This document shows, piece after piece, positions 15,958 through 24,384 of a DNA stretch of 64,000 nt. The stretch covers positions 1 through 64,000 of the forward strand of contig JACMPM010000015.1 in assembly GCA_014377485.1 (NCBI GenBank), read 5' to 3'. A program made the position numbers and the translations under genes. Origin of the DNA: Bacteriovorax sp. GTDB taxonomy: Bacteria > Bdellovibrionota > Bacteriovoracia > Bacteriovoracales > Bacteriovoracaceae. The stretch's first letter is position 1; each line of letters starts with the position of its first letter. Under the pieces are notes generated by a model, which worked only from the letters and a program-made list of their open reading frames with translations, was not told the DNA's origin and ran no database searches.

Positions 15958-16770
15958 TTATTGCTCTGTAAAAAAACGTTCTTTCATCTCGAGTAATCCT
16001 AATTCTTCCAATACTTGGTTTAAACGCTCAGCTGGCTTTTTACGAGGAAGATCTTTATAACTGGCCACTATCAATTCATTTTTCATTGAATGCTCCCAAC
16101 CGACTAATTCTGTGACTGTTACTTGATAGCCGTGGGCCTCAAGTTGCAAACAGCGTAGAACGTTGGTGAGATGACTTCCAAATTCCCGGGTATGTATTGG
16201 ATGTCGCCATATTTCACTGAGAGATGTTCTACCTAAATCACGGCCTTTATTTTTTCTCAAAACACTTGCAAGTTCTGCCTGACAACAAGGAACTAAAACA
16301 ATATGACTGGCCTTTTTCTTAAGAGCAAAAGCAATGGCATCATCGGTTGCGGTATTGCATGCATGCAAGGCCGTCACTACATCTATTTGAGAGGGAAGTA
16401 GCTCTGAGTGAATCGATTCCTCAACTGAAAGATTTAGAAATGACATATATGGAAATTTAAGACGAGTTGCCAGTTCTTTGGATTTAACTACCAATTCATC
16501 TCGAGTTTCTATTCCATATATATGCTTTTTACCTTTTTGATTTTTCATAAAAAGATCATAAAGAATAAAACCTAAATAGGATTTTCCTGCGCCATGATCC
16601 ACGAGAACCACATTTTCGCCCACATCTTTTAACAGGGGCTCAATAAATTGGCATAAATGGTAGACTTGCTTCAGCTTTCGGCGTGAGTCTTGATTCATCT
16701 GTCCATCACGCGTTAGGATGTGCAGTTCTTTTAAAAGTTCAATAGATTGGCCTGGTCTTATATCATTCAT
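15958..16770 (-). CDS. SAM-dependent methyltransferase (GSTCD-like, Methyltransf_32 type)
   Basis: A 270-residue protein. A SAM-binding motif VVLVDHGAGKSYLGFIL (about 54-70) is followed by VTALHACNTATDDAIAFAL and the cysteine motif VPCCQAEL. The LHACNTATD plus PCCQ combination is characteristic of the GSTCD-like methyltransferase group, which has no firmly assigned substrate in bacteria. Cytoplasmic, no signal or membrane segments. It is transcribed alone, divergent from the DUF3445 gene, with 56 bp between starts. Confidence 0.75.
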   Translation of the reverse strand: MNDIRPGQSIELLKELHILTRDGQMNQDSRRKLKQVYHLCQFIEPLLKDVGENVVLVDHGAGKSYLGFILYDLFMKNQKGKKHIYGIETRDELVVKSKELATRLKFPYMSFLNLSVEESIHSELLPSQIDVVTALHACNTATDDAIAFALKKKASHIVLVPCCQAELASVLRKNKGRDLGRTSLSEIWRHPIHTREFGSHLTNVLRCLQLEAHGYQVTVTELVGWEHSMKNELIVASYKDLPRKKPAERLNQVLEELGLLEMKERFFTEQ

Positions 16771-16826
16771 GGAATTAGTTTAAAGGATTTGATGATTTTT
16801 GACAAAAATTGTTTTAAAATTTTACC

Positions 16827-17807
16827 ATGAATAAACAACCTTTGTATTTCCCCATTGAGCGCGGTCTCTATGAAGTTGCCCCAGGCCTTCGTCCTTTAGG
16901 TCATGATTTTGGCAATGGTTCAATGGACAAAAAAATTTTTCAAATCACCGATGAATTTCCTATTTACAGAAAAAACATGCTTGATTGTCGTGAAGAGCGA
17001 TTAAATAAGTATTTCATTACACTTAATCTTTCTGATAAACGAGCTCAGACTCTTACTAAATTTATTGTTCTTAGGCTTGTTGAAGAATATCCCGAACTTT
17101 TTTCTCTCGAAAATAATATTTTATATTGTTCTCATACCGGTGACACAATTGAATTCGACCAAAATTTTAATTTAAAAAGATTTTCTTCACTTGAATTAAT
17201 TAAGACGCCAGTCACTCATCCTATTGATGCTCTTAGTTTACAAGTACCAGAAGATTTGGCCCTTGTTTGTCGTGAAGAAAAAGACAATGCTATGATTGAT
17301 CATTTAGCTATGCTCCATTTATGTTCTTCAAGCCATTGGGCGGCGGAAGATAAAATTGGTAGAAACTTTTTTGACATTCATACTATTATTCCGGGTATTG
17401 ATAAAATTAACCGTGTGGCCGAAAAAATGGTGGAAACTATTATTTTAAAAGGCCCGTTTGTGCGATTTATATGGAGTTTTGTTACAGATAAAAGGCTTAA
17501 CCATCATCCGATAGCACCTGAAGGCATGAATCAAGTAATATGGACGGGAAGAACTTTTAACGAATTTCAGTACATTCCTTTTTATTTTCGAATTGAGCGC
17601 CAGACAACTTTTGGCTTTGCCGAAGACCAGAGTTCACTCTTTACTATCGGTGTGAGTTTTCTCACAGGCCATGAAGTCAGAAATGACCCTCATATGCGCG
17701 ATCAGCTCATATCTGCCTTGTTATCCATGACTCCAGAGAGTCGTGCCTATAAGGGTGTTGAAGGATGCTTTGATCAACTGTTGAAGTGGCTTCAAAGTTC
17801 AGAGTAA
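16827..17807 (+). CDS. DUF3445 protein (haem-dependent oxidative N-demethylase alpha-like)
   Basis: A 326-residue soluble protein with conserved blocks typical of DUF3445: FPIERGLYEVAPGLRPLG at the N-terminus, QVPEDLALVCREE, SSHWAAEDKIGRNFFDIH in the middle, and FYFRIERQTTFGFAEDQSSLFTIG near the end. The characterised member is the haem-binding catalytic subunit of a dimethylamine-type N-demethylase. The other subunits of that complex are not nearby, so this copy may act with partners elsewhere or do something else. Single-gene unit. Confidence 0.78.
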   Translation: MNKQPLYFPIERGLYEVAPGLRPLGHDFGNGSMDKKIFQITDEFPIYRKNMLDCREERLNKYFITLNLSDKRAQTLTKFIVLRLVEEYPELFSLENNILYCSHTGDTIEFDQNFNLKRFSSLELIKTPVTHPIDALSLQVPEDLALVCREEKDNAMIDHLAMLHLCSSSHWAAEDKIGRNFFDIHTIIPGIDKINRVAEKMVETIILKGPFVRFIWSFVTDKRLNHHPIAPEGMNQVIWTGRTFNEFQYIPFYFRIERQTTFGFAEDQSSLFTIGVSFLTGHEVRNDPHMRDQLISALLSMTPESRAYKGVEGCFDQLLKWLQSSE

Positions 17808-17854
17808 ATTTTTGCCCTCTAAGTAAGATGGAGGATCGAAGATATAATTGAGAG

Positions 17855-18436
17855 ATGTTGAAGATTTCTCTCACTTTTATTACTTGGTTGTCCTTAATAA
17901 CTTCGGTCTTTGGGAATGATTATACTCATCTTGATCCTGATCACTTGATTCCTGCAAAATTACTTTCAACAGCTCTCACTTATTTTGATGATCATCTTGC
18001 TAGTATTCCCAATAAAAGATTTATAGGTCTCATAGATTTTAAACAACACAATTCGCTAGAGCGTTTTTATATTGTAGATATGGAATCTGGAAGAGTTGAG
18101 AAATTTCTCGTGGCACACGGAAAAAATTCCGATCCAGATTTTGATGGCCTCGCTACCAAATTTTCAAATATCAATGATTCCAATATGAGCTCTCTTGGTT
18201 TTTACCTGACGGCCGAGACTTATTCTGGAGCTCATGGTTATTCATTGCGATTGGATGGTCTTTCAAGCACAAACTCCAATGCCAGAGCACGCGCCATAGT
18301 TATTCATGCTGCCGACTATGTAGCACCTGGTGGTAAAATTGGAAGAAGCTTTGGTTGTCCGGCCGTTGAGCCTCGTTATCATCAACAAATAATTGATGAA
18401 ATAAAAGAGGGATCTCTTTTATACGCAGCTTTTTAA
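17855..18436 (+). CDS. Secreted murein L,D-transpeptidase catalytic-domain protein (YkuD_2 type)
   Basis: A 193-residue protein with a signal peptide (1-20, ending VFG). The catalytic signature is IVIHAADY (H151) followed by GRSFGCPAV (nucleophile C168), the H/SxGC motif of L,D-transpeptidases, here in the PF13645-like form with LGFYLTAETYSGAHGYSLRL before it. It should work on peptidoglycan stem peptides in the periplasm, forming 3-3 crosslinks or exchanging D-amino acids. In predatory Bdellovibrio, secreted L,D-transpeptidases remodel prey wall; a similar role here is speculation. Confidence 0.85.
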   Translation: MLKISLTFITWLSLITSVFGNDYTHLDPDHLIPAKLLSTALTYFDDHLASIPNKRFIGLIDFKQHNSLERFYIVDMESGRVEKFLVAHGKNSDPDFDGLATKFSNINDSNMSSLGFYLTAETYSGAHGYSLRLDGLSSTNSNARARAIVIHAADYVAPGGKIGRSFGCPAVEPRYHQQIIDEIKEGSLLYAAF

Positions 18437-18450
18437 ATTTTTAAATTAAC

Positions 18451-18873
18451 TTATTTTTCTTCTGGTAGTAAGTCGGCGTCCATTTCTTTGCATACAAGCT
18501 TAGTATCTATTGGATGATTGAAGCCATATAAATTTAATACGCCTTTCAATGTAAGTGATGTTGAGTAATCTATTTTTACAGAACCGACGAAACTATTTGT
18601 GTAAACGACAGGTCCATTCTCTGTCTCTTCTGTTTCAGGTAATTCTAAAAGCTTAACTGCGGGAGAATTATCCTCAATCAATATGCCATCAAGACTATGC
18701 ATTCCATAAAGAAGCTTTAAAGCAGTTTCTCTACCATCTCCGGTGCTGTTTCGGTGCTCTAGTACATTGATAACGAGGTAATTATTTCGACAAGAAAGCC
18801 AAGTACTATCTCTAGCAAATGCTGAATGAGAAAAGACAAACATCATTATCAAAAGTAAGGTTACACGCTTCAT
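18451..18873 (-). CDS. Small secreted protein of unknown function
   Basis: A 140-residue protein with a signal peptide (1-20, MKRVTLLLIMMFVFSHSAFA) and two cysteines in the mature part (LSCRNN and LVCKEM), one near each end, which could close a disulfide. The composition suggests a small beta-sandwich-like domain. The start is preceded by GGAGA. It converges with the L,D-transpeptidase gene with 14 bp between stops. No family recognised. Confidence 0.6.
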   Translation of the reverse strand: MKRVTLLLIMMFVFSHSAFARDSTWLSCRNNYLVINVLEHRNSTGDGRETALKLLYGMHSLDGILIEDNSPAVKLLELPETEETENGPVVYTNSFVGSVKIDYSTSLTLKGVLNLYGFNHPIDTKLVCKEMDADLLPEEK

Positions 18874-18980
18874 TATATTCTCCGATTATATTACTAATTT
18901 GTATTGGCTATATACGAGTAAATATTAATTGGTGTCAATAGTTCAGACGAAAATTGTAACTTATACTTATAAAATATGTG

Positions 18981-20300
18981 TCAAAGCTTAATCACGATAT
19001 CTACCCGACGGTTTTGGGCCCGTCCCGATGATGTATTGTTCGTGGCCAGTGGATTTTCTTCACCTGACCCGATAGCTTTAATACGATTTGCCGGTAATAT
19101 ATCTACGGACAAGAGATATCCTCTCACCGTGAGCGCACGTTCTCTGGAAAGTTTATCATTTATGGTCTTTGTTCCAATTGAATCTGTATGCCCTTCAACC
19201 ACAACCGTACTGTTACTAAACTCTTTGATTACTCGTCTAACTTTACCTAGAAGTGGAAAATTAGAATCCTTCAGAGCAGATTGGGAGCTAGGAAACACTA
19301 ATCCTTTTAAGCGAATCGTTATGGTGCTCCCAAGTTTTTTTACTTCTGCCTCATTCTTTGTGAATTTGCGGCGAGCACGTTCAAATTTTTCATTAAATAC
19401 CTTTTCTGATTCATGATCTTCATTTTTTCGAACAACAGCGCTCTGACCTGTCGATATCCGGTCTTCAATCGATTTATTTTCTTTGCCTCGCATTTTTGTT
19501 GTTGCCAACTTTTCTTGAGACATTTTGTTTGTATCAGCTAATTCATGAGTGGTCTGTAAAAGTTGATAAGCACTTTGATTGGTTTCGCGTGAACGAGTTG
19601 CTATTTGATCAACTTCATGGGGATGAGTTGTAATATAGGCCGAGGTTTCATTGAAATTTTTTATTATAGTCACAAGAGTTTGTGGTGCAAATTTCTTGGC
19701 ACCATCCTTAACTGCTAAAGCGATTGTCAGTCTTGCTTCAGTAAGATTTTGGCGTTTAATTGCTGCTAATTCTAACTCTGAGTAAGCAGTCTTGAGTGCA
19801 GATCGCATTTTTTCTACATTCGCAATATTATTGTATTCGAGATCAGTTGTTATATTTTTAAGAATATTATCTGCTCTTTGAAACTCCGATCTAAAAAAGC
19901 CGAAGGCTCCTGCGCTAACCGCTAGTTGACGAGCAATGATTACGTCTTGAATATTTTGATGAGAAAATTTCGCTGCTTCATTTGCACGATTTAAATAAGA
20001 ACGGGCAATCGTAATCTGATGAGATGTCTCCGATGGAACCTTTTGTTTTTCTATGCTTTTTCTTGCATCATCTAAGTACTCAGTCGCTACATGAAAATTA
20101 CGTGGAGATAATACATCCACTTGATTTGCCAGTGCCGAATTCATATCGGCATTTAAAGACTTAAATTCTTCTACTACGTTTACTGTTTTGGGAGTTTCTT
20201 GAACGGGTGGGCTCCGACTACAGCCAAAGAAAAGAAAACAAATTAAAAAAAAAGCGATTAAATAACTTGATTTCAATTTTATGATCTCCTGTAAAGTCAT
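18981..20300 (-). CDS. OmpA-family lipoprotein
   Basis: A 439-residue protein. The N-terminus has a hydrophobic stretch ending in the lipobox FFGC (Cys27), so it is lipid-anchored. Residues about 40-320 are helical and rich in Ala, Glu, Lys and Gln, with a DUF4398-like repeated helix (ATEYLDDARKSIEKQ, ARSYLNRANEAAK). The C-terminal domain (about 330-439) is OmpA-like and binds peptidoglycan: VVVEGHTDSIG, NDKLSRERALTVRGYL, GSGEENPLATN and RAQNRRVDIVI. It probably tethers the outer membrane to murein. Transcribed alone, with AGGAG before the start. Confidence 0.88.
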   Translation of the reverse strand: MTLQEIIKLKSSYLIAFFLICFLFFGCSRSPPVQETPKTVNVVEEFKSLNADMNSALANQVDVLSPRNFHVATEYLDDARKSIEKQKVPSETSHQITIARSYLNRANEAAKFSHQNIQDVIIARQLAVSAGAFGFFRSEFQRADNILKNITTDLEYNNIANVEKMRSALKTAYSELELAAIKRQNLTEARLTIALAVKDGAKKFAPQTLVTIIKNFNETSAYITTHPHEVDQIATRSRETNQSAYQLLQTTHELADTNKMSQEKLATTKMRGKENKSIEDRISTGQSAVVRKNEDHESEKVFNEKFERARRKFTKNEAEVKKLGSTITIRLKGLVFPSSQSALKDSNFPLLGKVRRVIKEFSNSTVVVEGHTDSIGTKTINDKLSRERALTVRGYLLSVDILPANRIKAIGSGEENPLATNNTSSGRAQNRRVDIVIKL

Positions 20301-20392
20301 GCATTGAAAGATTAAATTTTTTGATTAGGAAAATATAATATAATAAGTCTATAGATGAGATCTGATTTGGTTATGCTTTCTGAAAACTTTTT

Positions 20393-21193
20393 TTAATTTT
20401 TATTTTTCAAGAATTCTTGTTTTAGTTTATTCACATTTTTACTTTGGTTCATATTGTCGATTCCGCGATTGATGATTTCGATCAATTCTTTAGAGTAGGA
20501 AAGCTCACGGCTGACCATAATATGGATCTCAAGAGGGGCCATTCCTTTAAGCTCCCCCCATCCAAAGTTTTTATCATCAGTATAATCGACCCCACTTGTA
20601 AACAGATAGTCAGCAGCATATTCTAGGCGACCTAAAACAACGTCGCAATGACCGGCCTTGAGTTTATCCATCACTTGTGGAAAACTTTTAGCCCCAGTAT
20701 CAACCTCTTCGTTGCGAACCCCAAAATTGACATAATTGAAGCCGGCCTGCCCACACATATTCAGTTTTCGAAGGTCATTAGCACTTTTAATCTTGGCTGT
20801 GGGTTTAAGTTTTGAGTAGAAATAAACATCTTTGACTTTGTAGTATGTCTTGGAAATAAAGTAATTTTTCTCGAGTTCTGGTTTAATGGATCCGTTGAGT
20901 AGCATTGCATAATCGCCTTTTGTGACCATGGCTTGACAACGCTTCCATGGGATCAAGTCCACTTTGGATTCGATGCCTTTAGCGCCAAGAATCTGTTCGA
21001 TATATCGCACTGAAAAACCGGTTACTTCAGTCGTTATTTTTCCATTTACTCTTCTGAAATATGCATAGGCCGGTAGTTCTGCTCCAATATCACAGATAGG
21101 AATAACCTTGGGAAGTTTGGCAAAGGCAGGTGTGGTGATAAAAAGGACAGTTAATAAATAAAGTATTAGTAAGTGTATTAATTTTTTAATCAT
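20393..21193 (-). CDS. Periplasmic solute-binding protein, family 3 (amino-acid type)
   Basis: A 266-residue protein with a signal peptide (1-25, ending AFA). The SBP_bac_3 pattern is visible: ITTEVTGFSVRYIEQILG near the start, LIPWKRCQAMV, NYFISKTYYKVKDVYFY and KLKAGHCDVVLGRLEYAADYL. Such proteins deliver polar amino acids or related molecules to ABC permeases, or serve as sensors. No permease or ATPase is adjacent, so it is an orphan. The start is preceded by AGGAGG. Confidence 0.8.
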   Translation of the reverse strand: MIKKLIHLLILYLLTVLFITTPAFAKLPKVIPICDIGAELPAYAYFRRVNGKITTEVTGFSVRYIEQILGAKGIESKVDLIPWKRCQAMVTKGDYAMLLNGSIKPELEKNYFISKTYYKVKDVYFYSKLKPTAKIKSANDLRKLNMCGQAGFNYVNFGVRNEEVDTGAKSFPQVMDKLKAGHCDVVLGRLEYAADYLFTSGVDYTDDKNFGWGELKGMAPLEIHIMVSRELSYSKELIEIINRGIDNMNQSKNVNKLKQEFLKNKN

Positions 21194-21323
21194 TACTTTG
21201 TCCTCCTTTATTAATTTTTAATGAATTCGTATTCTATGTCTAATTATTTATCTTTTAATAATTAATCTTTAAAGTTTAAAACGCAGGAATTGCTAACTTC
21301 TTAAAACTCTATATGATTAAGTT

Positions 21324-21701
21324 ATGAATAATTACAAAATGACGTTTTCTGTTAGGCATCTTTTAACTCTGACGATATTGATTTATTCAATTGCACAAAC
21401 AGATATCGACTAAAACGCATCTGTTTCAAAGAAGGTGCAACTTATTTTTCTTTTTCAAAAAACAAAAAATTATTTGTTATCAATTGAAGGACTTCTGCTT
21501 CCTATATTGGGATTAACCGCAGACACTTCTTTTTTTGCTGAAGGTGGCTTCGAGGGCAAGCGACAAGTGACAATTTTAAATGAAGCCCGTGAGCTTTATA
21601 ATAAGGATATTAAATCAGCACCCTTTATTGGAGCTGGCCTTAAAATTGGATTTGGAAAGTCACCAGATAAAGATTCACACGAAATCGTTGAAGATCTGTA
21701 A
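21324..21701 (+). pseudogene. Small exported-protein gene broken by an in-frame stop
   Basis: An ATG at 21324 opens a signal-peptide-like N-terminus (MNNYKMTFSVRHLLTLTILI) that ends at TAA 21411-21413 after 29 codons. The same frame then stays open for 95 more codons to 21701, with AEGGFEGKRQVTILNEAREL and a C-terminal SAPFIGAGLKIGFGKS that resembles the last strand of a small outer-membrane barrel. A GTG at 21435 is the only later start and gives a product without an export signal. The simplest reading is one gene with a nonsense mutation. No family recognised. Confidence 0.5.
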
Positions 21702-21703
21702 CT

Positions 21704-22582
21704 TTAGTCTTTTTTTAGTGAAATAATATTTCCTAAAAGACAAAATATTATTCCTCCAATAATAAGAGGAGAGAAGTGCATATCTTCAAATACCGAAGAG
21801 ACGATAACCGCAATCATCGGAGCGATTATACTGCTATAAGCAGCTCGATCGGCACCGATACTCCCTACTAAAGTTTGGTAGGCCCAAAAAGCAATCACAG
21901 TTCCAAAGACGGCCAGATACATTAATGACAAAATGAAACTTAAACTGGTGGGCAAAGCAAAGTTTTCGTGGCGAATAAGTCCAATCGTCAAACTACAAAG
22001 AGCACCATAGAGCATTCCGTAAGAATTAAAGATAATCATAGGAATTTTTAAGAGATGATTTTTATAAGCAAACATATTTCCTGTAGAAGCAAAAAATGTT
22101 GCAATAATTCCAATCAAAATTCCGGCAATAGGTCCCGCTCCCGCATTAAAGCTTAAAATTTCTTTGGAAAAAAGCAAAGCGATTCCGAAGGCACCCATTA
22201 AACCACCCAAAAAAACATTTTTTGAAATAGGCTTTTTAAACCATAATCGAAGTCCCAGCATATTAAAATAAACGAGTGAGGTGAAGGTCAGGGCCACCAA
22301 ACCAGAGCTAAGTTTTTGTTCGGCAGTGTAAGTTAGAATATAATTGAATGAAAAATTGAAAATACCCTGAAGCAAAAAAAAGAGGTGATTCTTCAGAGGA
22401 TAAGAAAGAGATTTTTTAGTAATAAAATAATTGAAGACGAACATTAAAGTAGCAGCAAGTAAAAAGCGATAAAAAACTCCAACCACCGGGCTTGTACTAT
22501 TGATTTGAAACTTAATGACCAACCAGGTTGTCCCCCAAATAAGAGAGCATATGGTAAATAAGAAGTAATTTTTGGATTTCAT
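21704..22582 (-). CDS. EamA/DMT-family transporter
   Basis: A 292-residue membrane protein with ten predicted helices in two EamA repeats. The first has the typical start FTICSLIWGTTWLVIKF and the second includes YGALCSLTIGLI and FGTVIAFWAYQTLVGSIGADRAAYSS, followed by LIIGGIIFCLLGNI at the C-terminus. These are drug/metabolite exporters whose substrates cannot be predicted from sequence. Transcribed alone; it converges with the broken gene at 21324-21701. Confidence 0.88.
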   Translation of the reverse strand: MKSKNYFLFTICSLIWGTTWLVIKFQINSTSPVVGVFYRFLLAATLMFVFNYFITKKSLSYPLKNHLFFLLQGIFNFSFNYILTYTAEQKLSSGLVALTFTSLVYFNMLGLRLWFKKPISKNVFLGGLMGAFGIALLFSKEILSFNAGAGPIAGILIGIIATFFASTGNMFAYKNHLLKIPMIIFNSYGMLYGALCSLTIGLIRHENFALPTSLSFILSLMYLAVFGTVIAFWAYQTLVGSIGADRAAYSSIIAPMIAVIVSSVFEDMHFSPLIIGGIIFCLLGNIISLKKD

Positions 22583-22659
22583 TTTTTGTCTTTTCTCGAG
22601 TGATCCATTAAACTAAGCAGAACCCAAGATTAAAGCTTTTAGCTAGTGGAGTAAACCTT

Positions 22660-23346
22660 ATGAAAATTCTTTTTTTATGCGCACTCAGTTTTCTTAATTT
22701 TGTAAGCCTGGCCCATTCTGCAGAGACTAAAGAATTTGATGGTTCGAGTATTAAAAGACTTGAGATCTCAAATCCTAAAGGCGAAATTCTTGTCGTCGCA
22801 ACTCCAAATTCCAAAAAAATTATTGTGACGATTGATAAAATCCAATTCGATAAAAAATGTCACTTTAACCTCTCGAGCAGTATGGGGACAATCATTGCAA
22901 AGGTTGAACACGAAAATGCTCTTTTTGAGAAGGCCAATTGTATCAGTAAACTAAAAATTGAAGTTCCAAGTAAAATGATTGACCTTGATATTTCCTCTGG
23001 CTCGGCAAGTATTAAATTAGTGGACAATCAAGGGAAAGTAGATTTTAGCACAGCGACAGGGCCAGTTGAGATTCGTGGCGATATGCTAAAGAATATTGAA
23101 GGTAAGACTGCAACTTCCAATATGCGTATTTCTTATAGTAAATGCCCTGCCAGAGCTGATATTAATTTAGTTACAGCAACCGGGGATACAGAAATCTATC
23201 TTCCATCTAATTGTAAAATTCGGGTCTCACATAAAAGTGCTACAGGTGAATTATTTAATGAATTAGGCGAGACTGAGGAATATCAGGTTCATATCAGCTC
23301 TAAGTCAGCGGCCGGAAGCCTAAAGGTCAAGAAATTCCAAAAATAA
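22660..23346 (+). CDS. Secreted DUF4097-like beta-helix protein
   Basis: A 228-residue protein with a signal peptide (1-20, ending AHSA). The mature chain consists of short repeating beta strands rich in Ser, Thr and Lys, such as IDLDISSGSASIKL, VDFSTATGPVEI, INLVTATGDTEIYLP and ISSKSAAGSLKV. This ladder is typical of DUF4097 putative-adhesin domains. Two to three cysteines lie in the middle. Function unknown. It is divergent from the EamA gene with 77 bp between, and 59 bp upstream of the peroxiredoxin-like gene. Confidence 0.65.
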   Translation: MKILFLCALSFLNFVSLAHSAETKEFDGSSIKRLEISNPKGEILVVATPNSKKIIVTIDKIQFDKKCHFNLSSSMGTIIAKVEHENALFEKANCISKLKIEVPSKMIDLDISSGSASIKLVDNQGKVDFSTATGPVEIRGDMLKNIEGKTATSNMRISYSKCPARADINLVTATGDTEIYLPSNCKIRVSHKSATGELFNELGETEEYQVHISSKSAAGSLKVKKFQK

Positions 23347-23405
23347 TATTTTTGTCTAATTGTAATCTTATCCCCAAGTTGTATTTGTTTTATTAAGATA
23401 TAACT

Positions 23406-24332
23406 ATGAGATCATATTTTAGTGAAGAAATTATTCAGAAAATTCTTAAATACGCCGCCGTTTTCAATATTGTTTGTGGTCTCTTTTTAGTTATTTCTCC
23501 CAATGCAATATTTAAATTCTGGGGGGTTCCAATTCCCAATATTATTGAAATTTGGCAATACTTAGGATCGATTTTAGTAATTTTTGGTATCGGATATTAT
23601 ATTGCCAGCTTAGGACCTGATACCTCTTGGCCGATTATTCTCGTCGGTTTTTTGTCCAAGATTTTTGGCGTAATAATGTTATTTAAAGCCTATCTCTTGG
23701 GCTCCCTTGCTTTAAACTTTTTTAGTTTGGTACTGTTTATAGACGTCCTTTGGATTCTTCCCTTTTATTACGCTCTCATTTACGCCTATGAAGTTAATAC
23801 GTTGGAAGAAAGCGCACCAAAAAAGTTTTACGACCTGATTAAAGTAGTTAGAACCAGCAAAGGAGACACTCTCTCCGAATTATCAAAAAAAGAAAATGTT
23901 CTTTTGGTTTTTGTCCGTCATTTTGGTTGCACTTTTTGTCGTGAAACTGTTTCTGAAATTGCTAAACTTGACGAGAGTATTAGAGGCAAAAAGTTAACTC
24001 CAGTTTTTGTCCATATGAGTGATCCTTCTTTTGGTGATGAATTCTTTGCCAAGTATTATAAAGATCCAGTGGCACACGTTTCAGATCCACAACGATTTCT
24101 TTACAAAAGCTTAAACCTTAAGCGCGGAAGTCTGTCTCAATTGTTTGGTCCTAAAATATGGATTCGAGGTCTTTGGGCCGGTATTTTTAAAGGTCATGGT
24201 CTTGGGAGTATAGAAAGCGATGCCCTGCAGTTAGGAGGATATTTTATCCTATCACACGGGCAAATTGTTTTTGAACACAAAACAAAAGATGCTGCCGACT
24301 TTTTTAAACTCCAACTCCTTCCAAAAGCTTAA
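23406..24332 (+). CDS. Membrane-fused peroxiredoxin-like protein (AhpC/TSA_2 type)
   Basis: A 308-residue protein. Residues 14-130 form four hydrophobic segments of a small membrane domain. Residues about 140-308 form a thioredoxin-fold domain with VLLVFVRHFGCTFCRETVSE (CxxC at 175/178) and the block SDALQLGGYFILSHGQIVFE. Both blocks match the AhpC/TSA_2 (PRXL2-like) family, normally soluble. The domain is probably on the cytoplasmic side, but topology was not computed. It may reduce peroxides or move electrons at the membrane. The fusion is the odd feature. Confidence 0.72.
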   Translation: MRSYFSEEIIQKILKYAAVFNIVCGLFLVISPNAIFKFWGVPIPNIIEIWQYLGSILVIFGIGYYIASLGPDTSWPIILVGFLSKIFGVIMLFKAYLLGSLALNFFSLVLFIDVLWILPFYYALIYAYEVNTLEESAPKKFYDLIKVVRTSKGDTLSELSKKENVLLVFVRHFGCTFCRETVSEIAKLDESIRGKKLTPVFVHMSDPSFGDEFFAKYYKDPVAHVSDPQRFLYKSLNLKRGSLSQLFGPKIWIRGLWAGIFKGHGLGSIESDALQLGGYFILSHGQIVFEHKTKDAADFFKLQLLPKA

Positions 24333-24384
24333 ATCGTGATACACTCTTAATGTTCTAATTTCCTTTATGGAACAGGGAGTGTCT

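Noticed and set aside
18976-19416. 146-codon plus-strand frame
   Set aside because: It is antisense to the OmpA-family gene, whose domain motifs are complete; no RBS or export signal.
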